Positions 44,086-54,026 of a stretch of DNA of 64,000 nt are shown here, piece by piece. A program made the translations under genes and the position numbers. How positions within the stretch are numbered: position 1 is the stretch's first letter; each line of letters starts with the position of its first letter. Under the pieces are notes generated by a model that did no database searches, had not been told where the DNA came from, and worked only from the letters and a program-made list of their open reading frames with translations. This stretch comes from Lysobacterales bacterium PRO7 (GTDB lineage: Bacteria > Pseudomonadota > Gammaproteobacteria > Xanthomonadales > Rhodanobacteraceae): the NCBI GenBank assembly GCA_021404785.1, contig QWHH01000003.1, positions 62,001 to 126,000 of the forward strand, written 5' to 3'.

Positions 44086-44982
44086 TCAGCTTTTGCGCCT
44101 GGCCCTTGGATGCGCCGCGTCGTAGACCTTGGCCAGATGTTGGAAATCCAGGTGCGTGTAAATCTGTGTGGTGCCGATGTCGGCGTGGCCGAGCAGTTCC
44201 TGCACGGCGCGCAGGTCGCCGGAGGATTCGAGCACGTGGCTGGCGCAGGAATGGCGCAACAAATGCGGATACACGCGCTTCCACACGCCCTGGTCCTTGG
44301 CGCGGCGTTTCAGGCGCGCGCGCACGGCTGCGGGTGTGAGCGGCTTGCCGAGGCGCCCGCACACCAGCGGATCTTCGGCGCCGGCATGATCCTGTTCGCG
44401 TAGGGCTTGCAGCGCGGCGATGGCCTTGCCGCCGACCGGCACGATGCGCGTCTTGCTGCCTTTGCCGATGACTCGGATCAACCCTTCGGCCATGTCCAGA
44501 TCGCGCCAGCGCACCGAAGTCAGTTCCGACACACGCAGGCCGGATGAGTACAGCAGTTCGAACAGCGCGCGATCGCGCAGGCTTTCCGGGTCGTCGGTGG
44601 GAAAGTCGAGCAATGCGCCGACTTCGTCGACATCCAATACTTGCGGCAGCTTGCGTGGTGCCTTGGGCGAGCGCACGCCGATGGCCGGGTTGGTCGCGAC
44701 TTCGCCTTCACGCGCGAGCCAGCGGTAAAAACTGCGATATGCCGACAACATGTCGCGCAGCGACCCGGGCGAGAGTCCACCACGATGCGACTTGGCGATG
44801 AACGCCTGGATCTGCTCGCCGCGCACGTCGCGCCAGCGCATCACATTTTGCGTTTCGAGAAATTCGCGCAATTGGCGTAACGAGCGCGTGTAGTTGGCAA
44901 GCGTCGCCGGCGAGTAGCGTCGTTCGTTGCGCAGGTAGGCGGCGAATCCTTCGACGCGCGTTTCTAGCCGCTCGCCGGCCAT
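44086..44982 (-). CDS. xerC: Site-specific tyrosine recombinase XerC
   Basis: 298-aa recombinase that resolves chromosome dimers at dif. Catalytic residues are visible: Arg in SSGLRVSELTSV, Lys in GKGSKTR, HxxR in HLLRHSCASHVLE, and His/Tyr in LGHADIGTTQIYTHLDF. It follows DUF484, as in E. coli (yigA-xerC). The start MAGERLETRVEGF was chosen by homology. Confidence 0.95.
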   Translation of the reverse strand: MAGERLETRVEGFAAYLRNERRYSPATLANYTRSLRQLREFLETQNVMRWRDVRGEQIQAFIAKSHRGGLSPGSLRDMLSAYRSFYRWLAREGEVATNPAIGVRSPKAPRKLPQVLDVDEVGALLDFPTDDPESLRDRALFELLYSSGLRVSELTSVRWRDLDMAEGLIRVIGKGSKTRIVPVGGKAIAALQALREQDHAGAEDPLVCGRLGKPLTPAAVRARLKRRAKDQGVWKRVYPHLLRHSCASHVLESSGDLRAVQELLGHADIGTTQIYTHLDFQHLAKVYDAAHPRARRKS

Positions 44983-44987
44983 CGTCG

Positions 44988-45668
44988 TTACGAATACCTG
45001 GCAATCGCTGCGGCGATCGTTTCGGCGATCAGTTTCAGGAACACCGTGCCCATGCCGGGATGGAAGCGATGCGCGTCGCCACTGCCGATTGCGAGCATAC
45101 CGACGTCGCCAACGGGCATCAGCACCGAAGAAAGCACTTCGTCTTTTTGTGCGCCGAAAAGGTAATCGAGTTTCTCCGGTTGCAGGCGTCCGCACAACGG
45201 TTCGCCACGCTTGAAGAACTCCGCAAACGCGGGCAGCACGGCCGCGCCGCCCGGCGCGAGCAGCAGCCAGTCCGCGGCGGGCAGATCCTCGCTCGTTGCA
45301 CGAAACAGGACGAGGCGCACTTTTTCGGTGTTGAAATCTTCGGTCAAGACGGCGGCGACACGGCGCACGCTGTCGCCGAGCGTGCGTTCGCGCAGCAGCG
45401 CCATCGCCAGCGTATGCGTGCGGATCATGAGCTGCTCGTTGTCCTGCGCGATGCCAATCAGCTCGTGCAAGCGCCGATTCAATTCGCGCTTCTGTTCGCG
45501 CAGCACGTCGAGCTGGTAATGCGCGAGCGACGTGGAAGCACCCTGGTCGCGCGGCATGGCCAAAGTCAGCGCAATGTCGGGATATTCGCTCAGGAATTCC
45601 GGGTGCCGGCGCAGGAAACTCGCCACATCGGTGGGATTGAGTCCGTCCCTGGCCGTGGTATCGCTCAT
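44988..45668 (-). CDS. DUF484 family protein (YigA-like)
   Basis: 226 aa matching DUF484: VASFLRRHPEFLSEYPDIAL, DVLREQKRELNRRLHELIGIAQ (coiled coil) and a GAF-like second half (YLFGAQKDEVLSSVLMPVG). Its role is unknown; it always sits between dapF and xerC. Overlaps the dapF stop as ATGA. Confidence 0.9.
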   Translation of the reverse strand: MSDTTARDGLNPTDVASFLRRHPEFLSEYPDIALTLAMPRDQGASTSLAHYQLDVLREQKRELNRRLHELIGIAQDNEQLMIRTHTLAMALLRERTLGDSVRRVAAVLTEDFNTEKVRLVLFRATSEDLPAADWLLLAPGGAAVLPAFAEFFKRGEPLCGRLQPEKLDYLFGAQKDEVLSSVLMPVGDVGMLAIGSGDAHRFHPGMGTVFLKLIAETIAAAIARYS

Positions 45669-46492
45669 ATGTCCATCTCTCCTTCGAATACGAATTGCGC
45701 CGGGCCGCGCATCCACACCGGCTTGCCCTCGCCCTCCCACTGGATTTGCAAGGTGCCGCCCGGCAATTGCACGGCAACATCGGCGTCGAGTTTGCCACGC
45801 CGGCGCAGGACTGCAACCGCCGCACAGGCGCCGCTGCCGCAGGCCAGCGTCGCGCCCGCGCCGCGTTCCCACACGCGCAGGCAAACGTGCGCGCGATCCA
45901 GCACTTGCGCAAAACCGACGTTGCAACCTTGTGGAAAATGCGGATTTGTGGATAACGCCACACCGAGCGTATCCAGCGGCGCAGTTGTCACATCGGCGAG
46001 TTCGATCAGCGCGTGCGGATTGCCCATCGACACGGCACCGAATTCGACGTCCGCATCGCCAACACGCAAGCGATACGGATCCGCGGCGGGCAGGCTCAGC
46101 GGAATATCCGCCGGCGCAAAACGCGGCACGCCCATATCCACGCGCACGTCGCCGTTATCGAGCAGTTCCACCGCGACCGGCCCGGACGGACTTTGCAGCC
46201 GTGTCATGCCTGTCTCGATCGCGCCGGCGCGATGCAGCCACGCCGCGACACAGCGCACGCCATTGCCACACTGCATGGCGCGCGAGCCGTCGGTGTTCCA
46301 GATGCCGTAGGCGAACGCGCAATCCGGACTGCGCGAAGGTTCGATCGTCAGCAACTGATCGAAGCCGACACCTGTGTGACGATCGCCGATATGCGCGATC
46401 TGCGTCGACGACAAATTGAGGGGATGCGCGCGGCAATCGATCACGACAAAATCGTTGCCGATGCCGTGCATCTTGATGAAACGCAACTTCAC
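45665..46492 (-). CDS. dapF: Diaminopimelate epimerase
   Basis: 275-aa pyridoxal-independent epimerase producing meso-diaminopimelate for lysine and peptidoglycan. Both catalytic cysteines are present: MQCGNGVRC and LACGSGACA. The start KLRFIKMHGIGNDFVV is the family N-terminus. Overlaps lptM by four bases at the start. Confidence 0.97.
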   Translation of the reverse strand: MKLRFIKMHGIGNDFVVIDCRAHPLNLSSTQIAHIGDRHTGVGFDQLLTIEPSRSPDCAFAYGIWNTDGSRAMQCGNGVRCVAAWLHRAGAIETGMTRLQSPSGPVAVELLDNGDVRVDMGVPRFAPADIPLSLPAADPYRLRVGDADVEFGAVSMGNPHALIELADVTTAPLDTLGVALSTNPHFPQGCNVGFAQVLDRAHVCLRVWERGAGATLACGSGACAAVAVLRRRGKLDADVAVQLPGGTLQIQWEGEGKPVWMRGPAQFVFEGEMDI

Positions 46493-46647
46493 TGCGGGCC
46501 GGAATCCTGCGGCGACGCGGGCGTTGCCGCGGGTTGCTGCGGTTGAGCCTGCGGTTTCTGGTCGGGCATTACCAGTGGACCTTTATTGCCGCAGGCGGCG
46601 AGGAAGGCGCACAGCACGAGTAGCATCACGATCTGACGCAATCGCAT
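46489..46647 (-). CDS. lptM: LPS assembly lipoprotein LptM (YifL)
   Basis: 52-aa lipoprotein: MRLRQIVMLLVLCAFLAACGNKGPLVMP has the lipobox LAAC and the GNKGPL motif of LptM, which helps mature the LptDE outer-membrane complex in E. coli. The rest is a Pro/Gln/Ala-rich tail. It precedes dapF as in E. coli. A longer frame adds 17 residues with no support. Confidence 0.88.
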   Translation of the reverse strand: MRLRQIVMLLVLCAFLAACGNKGPLVMPDQKPQAQPQQPAATPASPQDSGPQ

Positions 46648-46694
46648 GAGGAGTTCCGGGTCGGTTGAGACAGTGCAAGTATACCGGTTGCGCC

Positions 46695-47543
46695 TCAAGC
46701 GGAAGCGCCGGGCAATCGCTGCGGATGGCTGTACACCACATGCCGGCCGGGACGCAGGAAGCCGACCAGGGTCAGGTTGCTGGCGCGGGCCAGTTCCACG
46801 CCGAGCGCGGTCGGCGCGGAAATCGCCGCAAGCAGACCGATGCCGAGGCGCGCGCTCTTTACCACCAGCTCGTAACTGGCGCGGCTGGTGATGAGTACGA
46901 ATCCGGCACGCAGGTCGGCGCCTTCACGGCTCAACGCGCCGAGCAGTTTGTCCAGCGCGTTGTGGCGGCCCACATCCTCGCGCACACGCACGATGTCGCC
47001 CGCGGGCGTTGCCCAGGCCGCAGCATGCGCGGCGCCAGTGCCGGCGTTGAGCGGCTGGCGTTGTGTCAGCGTCGTCAACGCGCGTTCGAGTGCGCCGCCT
47101 TCGAGCATCGGTCCATCTGCTACCTCCAACGGCGGTCGCAGCACATCTTCGAGCTGGCGGCTGCCACACAACCCGCAACCACTGCGCCCGGGCAGCGCGC
47201 GCGCGGATTCCGGCTGCGCGAGCATGGTCGCATCGATATCCACCACAAAACCTTCCAATCGTTCGCTGACCGACACGCCACGGATTTCCTCGGCGCTTGC
47301 AACGTGGCCTTCGCTCAAGGCGAAACCGCAGGCGAAATCTTCCAGATCGGACGGCGTTGCCATCATCACCGCACAGGCTGCGCCGTTGTAGCGAATCTCG
47401 ACCGGCGCTTCTTCGACGAGCCAGTCCTCGCCATGCTGCGCCGTACCGTTCTGGCGAATGGATACGTTGCGGCGCGCCAAGCCGCCTGTCGTTGCTGCAA
47501 CAGTGTCCTGCGCAGGTGCGCACGAAAGTTCGACCGGCATCAT
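46695..47543 (-). CDS. fdhD: Formate dehydrogenase accessory sulfurtransferase FdhD
   Basis: About 282 aa. FdhD passes sulfur to the molybdenum cofactor of formate dehydrogenases; the CxxC here is GCGLCGS near residue 122. The segment DLEDFACGFALSEG is also typical. Two adjacent ATGs (47543 and 47540) follow a TATGAT box at 7 nt, so a leaderless start there is favoured over a longer form. It is divergent from the FdhF/YdeP-type gene whose enzyme it probably serves. Confidence 0.9.
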   Translation of the reverse strand: MMPVELSCAPAQDTVAATTGGLARRNVSIRQNGTAQHGEDWLVEEAPVEIRYNGAACAVMMATPSDLEDFACGFALSEGHVASAEEIRGVSVSERLEGFVVDIDATMLAQPESARALPGRSGCGLCGSRQLEDVLRPPLEVADGPMLEGGALERALTTLTQRQPLNAGTGAAHAAAWATPAGDIVRVREDVGRHNALDKLLGALSREGADLRAGFVLITSRASYELVVKSARLGIGLLAAISAPTALGVELARASNLTLVGFLRPGRHVVYSHPQRLPGASA

Positions 47544-47550
47544 GTAACCG

Positions 47551-47556
47551 ATCATA
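47551..47556 (-). promoter_or_regulatory. -10 box abutting the fdhD start codon
   Basis: TATGAT on the minus strand, seven bases before the ATG at 47543. A weak -35 (TGGTCC) lies 17 bp upstream. Confidence 0.45.
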
Positions 47557-47637
47557 GACCGGCGACGCCGGGCGGACCACTCCACCGTCTCACGGTTGCG
47601 CCATAATCCGGCCAGGACGCGTAATCAGGCGGCTGTC

Positions 47638-49935
47638 ATGAACGAGGATCGCAAGCCCAAGGTCGAGCCCTACACCGCGCCAGCCGGTGGCTGGGGTTCG
47701 GTGAAATCGGTGACGGAAATCCTGCGCCGCGAAAAGGTGCCGATTCCGTCAACGGTGAAAGAGCTGTGGCGGCAGAACAAGCCGCGTGGCTTCACCTGCG
47801 TGTCGTGCGCGTGGCCGCAGCCGGAAAAGCCACTGACCTTCGAATTCTGCGAGAACGGCGCCAAGGCCAGTGCCTGGGAATTGACCAGCCTGCGCACCAC
47901 GCCGGAATTTTTCGCGCAGCACACCGTGACCGAGCTGCGCGGCTGGAGCGATTACGAACTCGAACAAAACGGGCGCCTCACGCATCCGCTGCGCTACGAC
48001 TGCGCCAGCGACAAGTATGTCCCCTGCGCATGGAACGAAGCGTTCGCGGAAATCGGCGCCGAACTGAAAAAACTCGATCCAAAATCGGCGGTGTTCTACG
48101 CCTCCGGACGCGCGTCGCTGGAAACCAGCTACCTGTACGCGTTGTTCGCACGCCTGTACGGCCACAACAACCTGCCGGACAGCTCCAACATGTGCCACGA
48201 AGCCACCGGCGTCGCGTTGCGCCAGTGCATCGGCACTGCGGTCGGCACCGTGGTGCTGGACGATTTCACCAAGACCGATTGCATCTTCTTCTTCGGCCAG
48301 AACGCCGGCGTGAACAGCCCGCGCATGCTGCACGACCTGCAGAACGCGGCGAAGCGCGGCGTGCCGATCATCGTGTTCAATCCGGTGCGCGAACGCGGAC
48401 TGGAGCGTTTTGCCAATCCGCAAAGTCCGTTGGAAATGCTCACGGGAAGCGAGACGAAACTCGCCACGCAATACCATCAGGTCAAGACCGGCGGCGACAT
48501 CGCCGCGATCACCGGATTATGCAAAACCTTGCTGGCGCTGGACGACGCAGCGATGAAGAACGGCACACCGCGCGTGCTCGACACCGATTTCATCGCGCAG
48601 CACTGCCACGGCTTCGATGCGTTCGCCGATTTCGTACGCGCGCAGTCGTGGGCGACAATCGAAACCGATTCCGGCCTGACCCGCGCGGCGCTGGAAAGCG
48701 CCGCCGCGGTGTACGCCCAAGCGAATGCCGTGATCGGCGTCTACGGCATGGGACTCACCCAACATGTGCTCGGCGAATACAACATCTACATGGTTGCCAG
48801 CCTGCTGCTGATGCGCGGCAATCTCGGCAAGCCGGGTGCGGGCATCTGTCCCGTGCGTGGACATTCCAATGTGCAGGGCCAGCGCACGGTCGGCATCGCC
48901 GACGATCCCGCGTTGGTGCCACTGGATCGTCTCGCCGAGCAATACGGATTTTCACCGCCGCGCGAGCGTGGCCTGCACACCGTCGATACCTGCAAGGGCG
49001 TGCTCGACGGCAGCGTGCATGGCTTCATCGGACTTGGCGGCAATTTCCTGCGCGCGATTCCGGATCAGGAACGCGTGCAGGCGGCGTGGACGAAACTGCG
49101 TTTGACCGTGCAAATCGCGACCAAGCTCAATCGCACGCACCTGTTCAACGGCGAAGTCGCGTATCTGCTGCCGTGTCTTGGCCGCATCGAGCGAGTGCTG
49201 GAAAACGGCAAGGCGCAGGTGCTGTCGACAGAAGACTCCACCAGTTGCATCCACGCCTCGGTCGGCAAGGCGGAGCCCGCGAGCGCCGACCTGTTGTCGG
49301 AAACGCGCATCGTGGTTGAAATGGCCAAGGCCACGCTGGCGCCGAATCCGAACGTGCCGTGGGACACGTGGAGCAATGATTACGCGACGATCCGCGACGC
49401 GATCGAAGCGACGTATCCCGAGCACTTCCGCGATTTCAACCAGCGCATGTGGCAACCGGGCGGCTTCCATCGTCCCAACACGGCGCGCGAACGCATCTGG
49501 AAAACCAAAAGCGGCAAGGCCGAGTTCATCGCACCGCCGGCACTGGTCGCCACCGGTTTCGCCGATGCGCCAGGCCGCTTCCGCCTGATGACGATGCGTT
49601 CCAACGACCAGTTCAACACCACGGTTTACGGCTACGACGACCGCTTCCGCGGCATCCGCGGCACACGCGACGTGGTTCTGATGAACGCAGCCGACATCGC
49701 CAAGGCAGGCCTGCGCGATGGCCAGACGGTGAAGTTGGTGTCGGATGCCGGCGACGGCATCGCGCGCGAAGTTGCCGGCTTGAGTGTGGTCGCATTCGAC
49801 ATCCCGCGCGGCTGTATCGGCGGCTACTACCCGGAATGCAATCCGCTGATTCCGCTGACGCACCACACGCTGTTCAGCATGTTGCCAGCGGCGAAATCGG
49901 TGCCGGTGAGGGTTGTGGCGGAAGCGGTGGCTTGA
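47638..49935 (+). CDS. FdhF/YdeP-type molybdopterin oxidoreductase
   Basis: 765-aa molybdenum-cofactor enzyme of the FdhF-YdeP family. It begins KVEPYTAPAGGWGSVKSVTE and has only two N-terminal cysteines (FTCVSCAWP), fewer than the [4Fe-4S] set of classic formate dehydrogenases. A cysteine in SSNMCHEATG sits where E. coli FdhH has selenocysteine. GIGGNFLRAI-like and CPVRGHSNVQGQRT segments bind the cofactor. E. coli YdeP is linked to acid resistance, but substrate and role here are unknown. RBS AGGCGG. Confidence 0.85.
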   Translation: MNEDRKPKVEPYTAPAGGWGSVKSVTEILRREKVPIPSTVKELWRQNKPRGFTCVSCAWPQPEKPLTFEFCENGAKASAWELTSLRTTPEFFAQHTVTELRGWSDYELEQNGRLTHPLRYDCASDKYVPCAWNEAFAEIGAELKKLDPKSAVFYASGRASLETSYLYALFARLYGHNNLPDSSNMCHEATGVALRQCIGTAVGTVVLDDFTKTDCIFFFGQNAGVNSPRMLHDLQNAAKRGVPIIVFNPVRERGLERFANPQSPLEMLTGSETKLATQYHQVKTGGDIAAITGLCKTLLALDDAAMKNGTPRVLDTDFIAQHCHGFDAFADFVRAQSWATIETDSGLTRAALESAAAVYAQANAVIGVYGMGLTQHVLGEYNIYMVASLLLMRGNLGKPGAGICPVRGHSNVQGQRTVGIADDPALVPLDRLAEQYGFSPPRERGLHTVDTCKGVLDGSVHGFIGLGGNFLRAIPDQERVQAAWTKLRLTVQIATKLNRTHLFNGEVAYLLPCLGRIERVLENGKAQVLSTEDSTSCIHASVGKAEPASADLLSETRIVVEMAKATLAPNPNVPWDTWSNDYATIRDAIEATYPEHFRDFNQRMWQPGGFHRPNTARERIWKTKSGKAEFIAPPALVATGFADAPGRFRLMTMRSNDQFNTTVYGYDDRFRGIRGTRDVVLMNAADIAKAGLRDGQTVKLVSDAGDGIAREVAGLSVVAFDIPRGCIGGYYPECNPLIPLTHHTLFSMLPAAKSVPVRVVAEAVA

Positions 49936-49964
49936 GACTGCGGCGGCGTCGCAGCAAACGGAAA

Positions 49965-52145
49965 TTACACCGCCGTCAGATTCGCATACGCCACCACCAG
50001 CCACTTCGCCCCGGCATTCTCGAAATTCACCTGCACACGCGCATGCGCGCCCGAGCCTTCGGCATCGATCACGACGCCGTCGCCGAAGCTGGCATGGCGC
50101 ACGTGCTGGCCGAGTTTGAGCGGCATCGTGTCGCCGCCATCGTCGACGAAACGTCCGGCATACATGGGGCGCGACACCTGCACGCGTGGCCGCACTTCAT
50201 GCAACAGTTCGCGTGGCAGTTCGTGAAGGAAGCGCGATGGCCGGTTGTAGGTTTCCGATCCGTGCAGTCGGCGCGATTCAGCGTAGGACAAAATCAACGT
50301 TTGGCGCGCGCGGGTGATGCCGACGTAGGCGAGTCGACGTTCTTCTTCGAGGCGCCCGGGTTCGTCGAGCGATTTCTGGCTCGGGAACAAGCCATCTTCG
50401 AGCCCCACCAGAAACACGATCGGAAACTCCAACCCCTTCGCCGAGTGCAAGGTCATGAGCTGCACGCAGTCCTCCCACGCTTCACCCTGACTCTCGCCCG
50501 CTTCGAGCGCGGCGTGGGCCAGGAACGCGGTGAGTTCCGAGAAACCCGCTTCGATGTCCTCGGCGTTGCGTTCGAACCGGCTGGCGACGTTGACGAGTTC
50601 GTCGAGGTTTTCCACGCGCGATTCGGCATTGCCGCGCGAATCGGCTTCGTAGAAATCGCGCAGGCCGGATTGTCGAATCGCGTGGTCGATTTGTTCGGAC
50701 AGTGCCATCGGCGCATCGCTGTCGCTGGCACAGACTTTCGAAAGTTCATCGATAAGCGCGACGAAGGCATTCAGCGCATTTTTTGCGCGCCCCGCCAATC
50801 CCGCGCCGGCGGCTTCCGCTTGCGTCGCTTCCCACATTGAAATTGATTGCGCACGCGCGCGCTGACGCAAGGTATCGAGCGTGCGCTCGCCTATCCCGCG
50901 CGGCGGCGTGTTCACGGCACGCTCGAACGCCGCGTCGTCGTTGCGATTGGCAGTCAGGCGCAAGTACGCCAGCGCATCCTTGATCTCGGCGCGGTCGAAA
51001 AAACGCTGGCCGCCATAGACGCGATAGCGGATGTCGTGTTGGATCAGTTGTTCTTCGAAGTTGCGCGACTGCGCATTCGAGCGGTACAGGATCGCGCAAT
51101 CGCTGGACTGGCCGCCTTGTTGCACATGTTCGCGGATGCGTTCGATGACAAAGCGCGCCTCGTCCTGCTCGTTGTAGGCGGCGTACAGCGCAATCGCCGT
51201 TCCAGCCTCGCCGGCTGTCCACAATTTCTTGCCGAGGCGTTGCGGATTGTTCGCGATGATCGCGTTCGCGGCTTTCAGGATGGTGCCGGTGGAACGGTAA
51301 TTCTGTTCGAGGCGAATGGTTTTTGCGGATGGAAAATCGCGCAGGAAGTGCTGCACGTTTTCCACGCGCGCGCCGCGCCAGCCGTAGATCGCCTGATCGT
51401 CGTCGCCGACCACGAAGACTTGTCCCGTCTCACCCGCCAGCATGCGGATCCACGCGTACTGGATCGTGTTCGTATCCTGAAATTCGTCGATCAGCAAATG
51501 TCGCCAACGCTCTCGATAATGCGCGAGCAGGACCGGATCGTTGAGCCACAACTCGTGCGAGCGCAGCAGCAACTCCGCGAAATCCACCAGCCCCGAGCGC
51601 TGACAGGTTTGCTCATAGGCGCGGTAGATGTCGATAAGGGTCTTCGTAAGCGGATTGTGCTCGCTGTGGAAGGCGTCGGGTCGCTTGCCTTCGTCCTTGG
51701 CGGTGTTGATGAACCATGCGGCCTGGCGTGGCGGAAAGCGCGATTCGTCCAGACCCAAGCCCTGGATCGTGCGCTTGAGCAGGCGCTGTTGGTCGTCGGA
51801 ATCCAGAATCTGAAACGTCTCCGGCAACCTCGCCTCGCGCCGGTGCTGGCGCAGCAGCCGATGCGCGATGCCGTGAAAAGTGCCGATGGAAAGTCCGCGC
51901 GTGCCTTGCGTGATAAGCGATTCGGCGCGCGCGCGCATCTCCCCCGCGGCCTTGTTCGTGAAGGTGACGGCGAGAATCGACCACGGCGAGGCATGTTCGA
52001 CTTCGAGTAACCAACCGATGCGATGCGTGAGCACGCGCGTCTTGCCGGAGCCCGCGCCGGCGAGCACGAGGTAATGTCCCGGCGGGGCGCTGACGGCTTC
52101 GCGCTGGGCGGGATTCAATCCATCGAGAAGGTGGGATACATCCAT
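49965..52145 (-). CDS. uvrD: DNA helicase II (UvrD)
   Basis: 726-aa SF1A helicase for mismatch and excision repair. [18 protein letters not shown] is the UvrD N-terminus, Walker [41 protein letters not shown] and the late [16 protein letters not shown]. The C-terminus carries the Tudor-like [12 protein letters not shown] block. Start chosen by homology; TACAAT lies six bases before the ATG, and no ribosome site is seen. The frame continues upstream but conflicts with ttcA on the other strand. Confidence 0.95.
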   Translation of the reverse strand: MDVSHLLDGLNPAQREAVSAPPGHYLVLAGAGSGKTRVLTHRIGWLLEVEHASPWSILAVTFTNKAAGEMRARAESLITQGTRGLSIGTFHGIAHRLLRQHRREARLPETFQILDSDDQQRLLKRTIQGLGLDESRFPPRQAAWFINTAKDEGKRPDAFHSEHNPLTKTLIDIYRAYEQTCQRSGLVDFAELLLRSHELWLNDPVLLAHYRERWRHLLIDEFQDTNTIQYAWIRMLAGETGQVFVVGDDDQAIYGWRGARVENVQHFLRDFPSAKTIRLEQNYRSTGTILKAANAIIANNPQRLGKKLWTAGEAGTAIALYAAYNEQDEARFVIERIREHVQQGGQSSDCAILYRSNAQSRNFEEQLIQHDIRYRVYGGQRFFDRAEIKDALAYLRLTANRNDDAAFERAVNTPPRGIGERTLDTLRQRARAQSISMWEATQAEAAGAGLAGRAKNALNAFVALIDELSKVCASDSDAPMALSEQIDHAIRQSGLRDFYEADSRGNAESRVENLDELVNVASRFERNAEDIEAGFSELTAFLAHAALEAGESQGEAWEDCVQLMTLHSAKGLEFPIVFLVGLEDGLFPSQKSLDEPGRLEEERRLAYVGITRARQTLILSYAESRRLHGSETYNRPSRFLHELPRELLHEVRPRVQVSRPMYAGRFVDDGGDTMPLKLGQHVRHASFGDGVVIDAEGSGAHARVQVNFENAGAKWLVVAYANLTAV

Positions 52146-52151
52146 CCGCAC

Positions 52152-52157
52152 ATTGTA
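52152..52157 (-). promoter_or_regulatory. -10 box abutting the uvrD start codon
   Basis: TACAAT on the minus strand, six bases before the ATG at 52145, the same geometry as plsB. A plus-strand TAGAAT at 52167-52172 probably serves ttcA, so the two promoters overlap. Confidence 0.5.
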
Positions 52158-52199
52158 CGGGCTGGCGTAGAATACGCGGCCCTTCGCATACGCTGCGCC

Positions 52200-53054
52200 A
52201 TGTCCGTTTCCGCCGTCCGCAAGCACGAAATTGACGCCAACAAACTGGCCAAGCGCCTGCGCCGTCAGTGCGGGCAGGCGATCGCCGATTTCAACATGAT
52301 CGAGGATGGCGACCGCGTGATGGTGTGTCTGTCCGGCGGCAAGGATTCCTATACGCTGCTTGCGCTGCTGCGCCAGTTGCAGGCCAAGGCGCCGGTGCGT
52401 TTTGAACTCATCGCCGCGCATCTGGATCAGAAGCAGCCCGGCTACGACGCAAACGTGCTGCCGAATTATTTGCGCAGCATCGACATGCCATTCCAGATCA
52501 TTGAGCAGGACACTTACAGCGTCGTGAAGCGCGTCGTGCCGGAAGGCAAAACCATGTGCGGCCTGTGCTCGCGCCTGCGCCGCGGCGCGCTGTACAACTT
52601 CGCCGAACGCGAAGGCTTCACCAAGATCGCGCTCGGCCACCATCGCGACGACATCGTCGAAACCCTGTTCCTGAACCTGTTCCATCACGCCACATTGAAG
52701 GCGATGCCGCCGAAGCTGCTATCCGACGACGGCAAGCATGTGGTGATTCGCCCGCTTGCGTATTGCAAGGAAGACGACATCGTCGAATATGCGCACCAGC
52801 AGCAATTTCCGATCATGCCGTGCAACCTGTGCGGCTCGCAGGAGACGCTGCAACGCAAGGCGATCAAGCAGATGCTGGCCGAATGGGAACGCAAAACGCC
52901 CGGGCGCGTGGAAAACGTTTTCCGCGGAATCGGCGCGATCGCGCCTTCGCAGCTGGCCGACCGCAAGCTGTTCGATTTCGCATCACTTGGCAGCCGGGGC
53001 GGCGATCGCCATGACGATGCCGCATGGCTGCTCGGCGACAACGCCGCCGAATAA
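52200..53054 (+). CDS. ttcA: tRNA 2-thiocytidine(32) synthetase TtcA
   Basis: 284-aa Fe-S dependent enzyme that thiolates C32 of tRNA. The PP-loop is [10 protein letters not shown] (near residue 43), the iron-sulfur cysteines are in [13 protein letters not shown] and MPCNLCGS, and [16 protein letters not shown] is the family signature. Divergent from uvrD; the start follows homology. Confidence 0.95.
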   Translation: MSVSAVRKHEIDANKLAKRLRRQCGQAIADFNMIEDGDRVMVCLSGGKDSYTLLALLRQLQAKAPVRFELIAAHLDQKQPGYDANVLPNYLRSIDMPFQIIEQDTYSVVKRVVPEGKTMCGLCSRLRRGALYNFAEREGFTKIALGHHRDDIVETLFLNLFHHATLKAMPPKLLSDDGKHVVIRPLAYCKEDDIVEYAHQQQFPIMPCNLCGSQETLQRKAIKQMLAEWERKTPGRVENVFRGIGAIAPSQLADRKLFDFASLGSRGGDRHDDAAWLLGDNAAE

Positions 53055-53080
53055 TCTTTCTCACATCCCGGATCTCTCGC

Positions 53081-53998
53081 ATGACGTGGTTTCGCAACCT
53101 CACGCTGTTTCGTTTCTCTGAAAAAACCGCCAAATCGCTCAAAGGCATCGAGGACAAACTCGACAAGCACCGCCTGCGCACGCCCGGACCAATCGAGCTG
53201 GCGACCCACGGGTTCATCTCGCCGTTTGGGCGAGGCGAGGAAGTTTTGACCCATAAGGTCGGCGATTTCATTCTCTTGAACGTCGCCCATGAGATCCGCT
53301 TGCTGCCAAATTCGGTAGTTAACGATGAATTGTCGGCACGTTTGAAGAAGATCACCGAGAAAGAAGGAAGAAAGATCGGTTCCAAGGAGCGCAAGCGCCT
53401 GAAGGACGAAGTTCTGACCGAGCTGCTTCCCCGTGCATTCACGAAAATGTCGCGAACTGCCTGCTATCTGTCGTTAAAATCCGGCTTCGCCGTTCTGGAT
53501 ACTTCCAGCCGAAAATCCGCCGAAGAAGCAATAAGTCAATTGCGTCAAGCACTTGGCAGCTTTCCGGCGGTTCCGATGGCGCCGGGGGAATCGCCGCGCC
53601 GCGTAATGACGGACTGGCTGATCCATGGCAAGCTACCTGCGGGTCTGGTGCTTGGCGACGAATGCGAACTGCGCGACCCGGCCGAATCCGGCGCCGTGGT
53701 GCGCTGCCGCCGCCAAGACCTTGAAACCGATGAAGTCCGCGAGCATCTAAAGTCTGGAAAGCAGGTGTTCGCACTCGGTTTGACCTACGAGGACCGCGTG
53801 AGCTTCACCCTTGGCGAAGACCTCGCCGTGCGCAAGTTGCGCTTCCTCGATGTAGTGCAGGACGAACTGGAAACTTCCGGACGCGACGCGGAAGCCGGTG
53901 AGTTAAACGCGACGTTCGCCCTGATGACATTGGAAATCGAGCGCCTGCTGCAGAAGTTGGATGAGTGGTTCGGTTTGCCCCGGCCGGACGACAAATAA
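53081..53998 (+). CDS. rdgC: Recombination-associated protein RdgC
   Basis: 305-aa ring-forming DNA-binding protein that modulates RecA. It has the MTWFRNLTLFRF start, PIELATHGFISPFGRGEEVL, then the RMADWL-like segment (RVMTDWLIHGKLP) and the C-terminal LAVRKLRFLDVVQDE. Length and order match RdgC. Codon use is slightly less GC-rich than its neighbours. It lies 26 bp after ttcA. Confidence 0.95.
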   Translation: MTWFRNLTLFRFSEKTAKSLKGIEDKLDKHRLRTPGPIELATHGFISPFGRGEEVLTHKVGDFILLNVAHEIRLLPNSVVNDELSARLKKITEKEGRKIGSKERKRLKDEVLTELLPRAFTKMSRTACYLSLKSGFAVLDTSSRKSAEEAISQLRQALGSFPAVPMAPGESPRRVMTDWLIHGKLPAGLVLGDECELRDPAESGAVVRCRRQDLETDEVREHLKSGKQVFALGLTYEDRVSFTLGEDLAVRKLRFLDVVQDELETSGRDAEAGELNATFALMTLEIERLLQKLDEWFGLPRPDDK

Positions 53999-54026
53999 CG
54001 CAGGCGCACCGGGGCGGGATGAAGAC

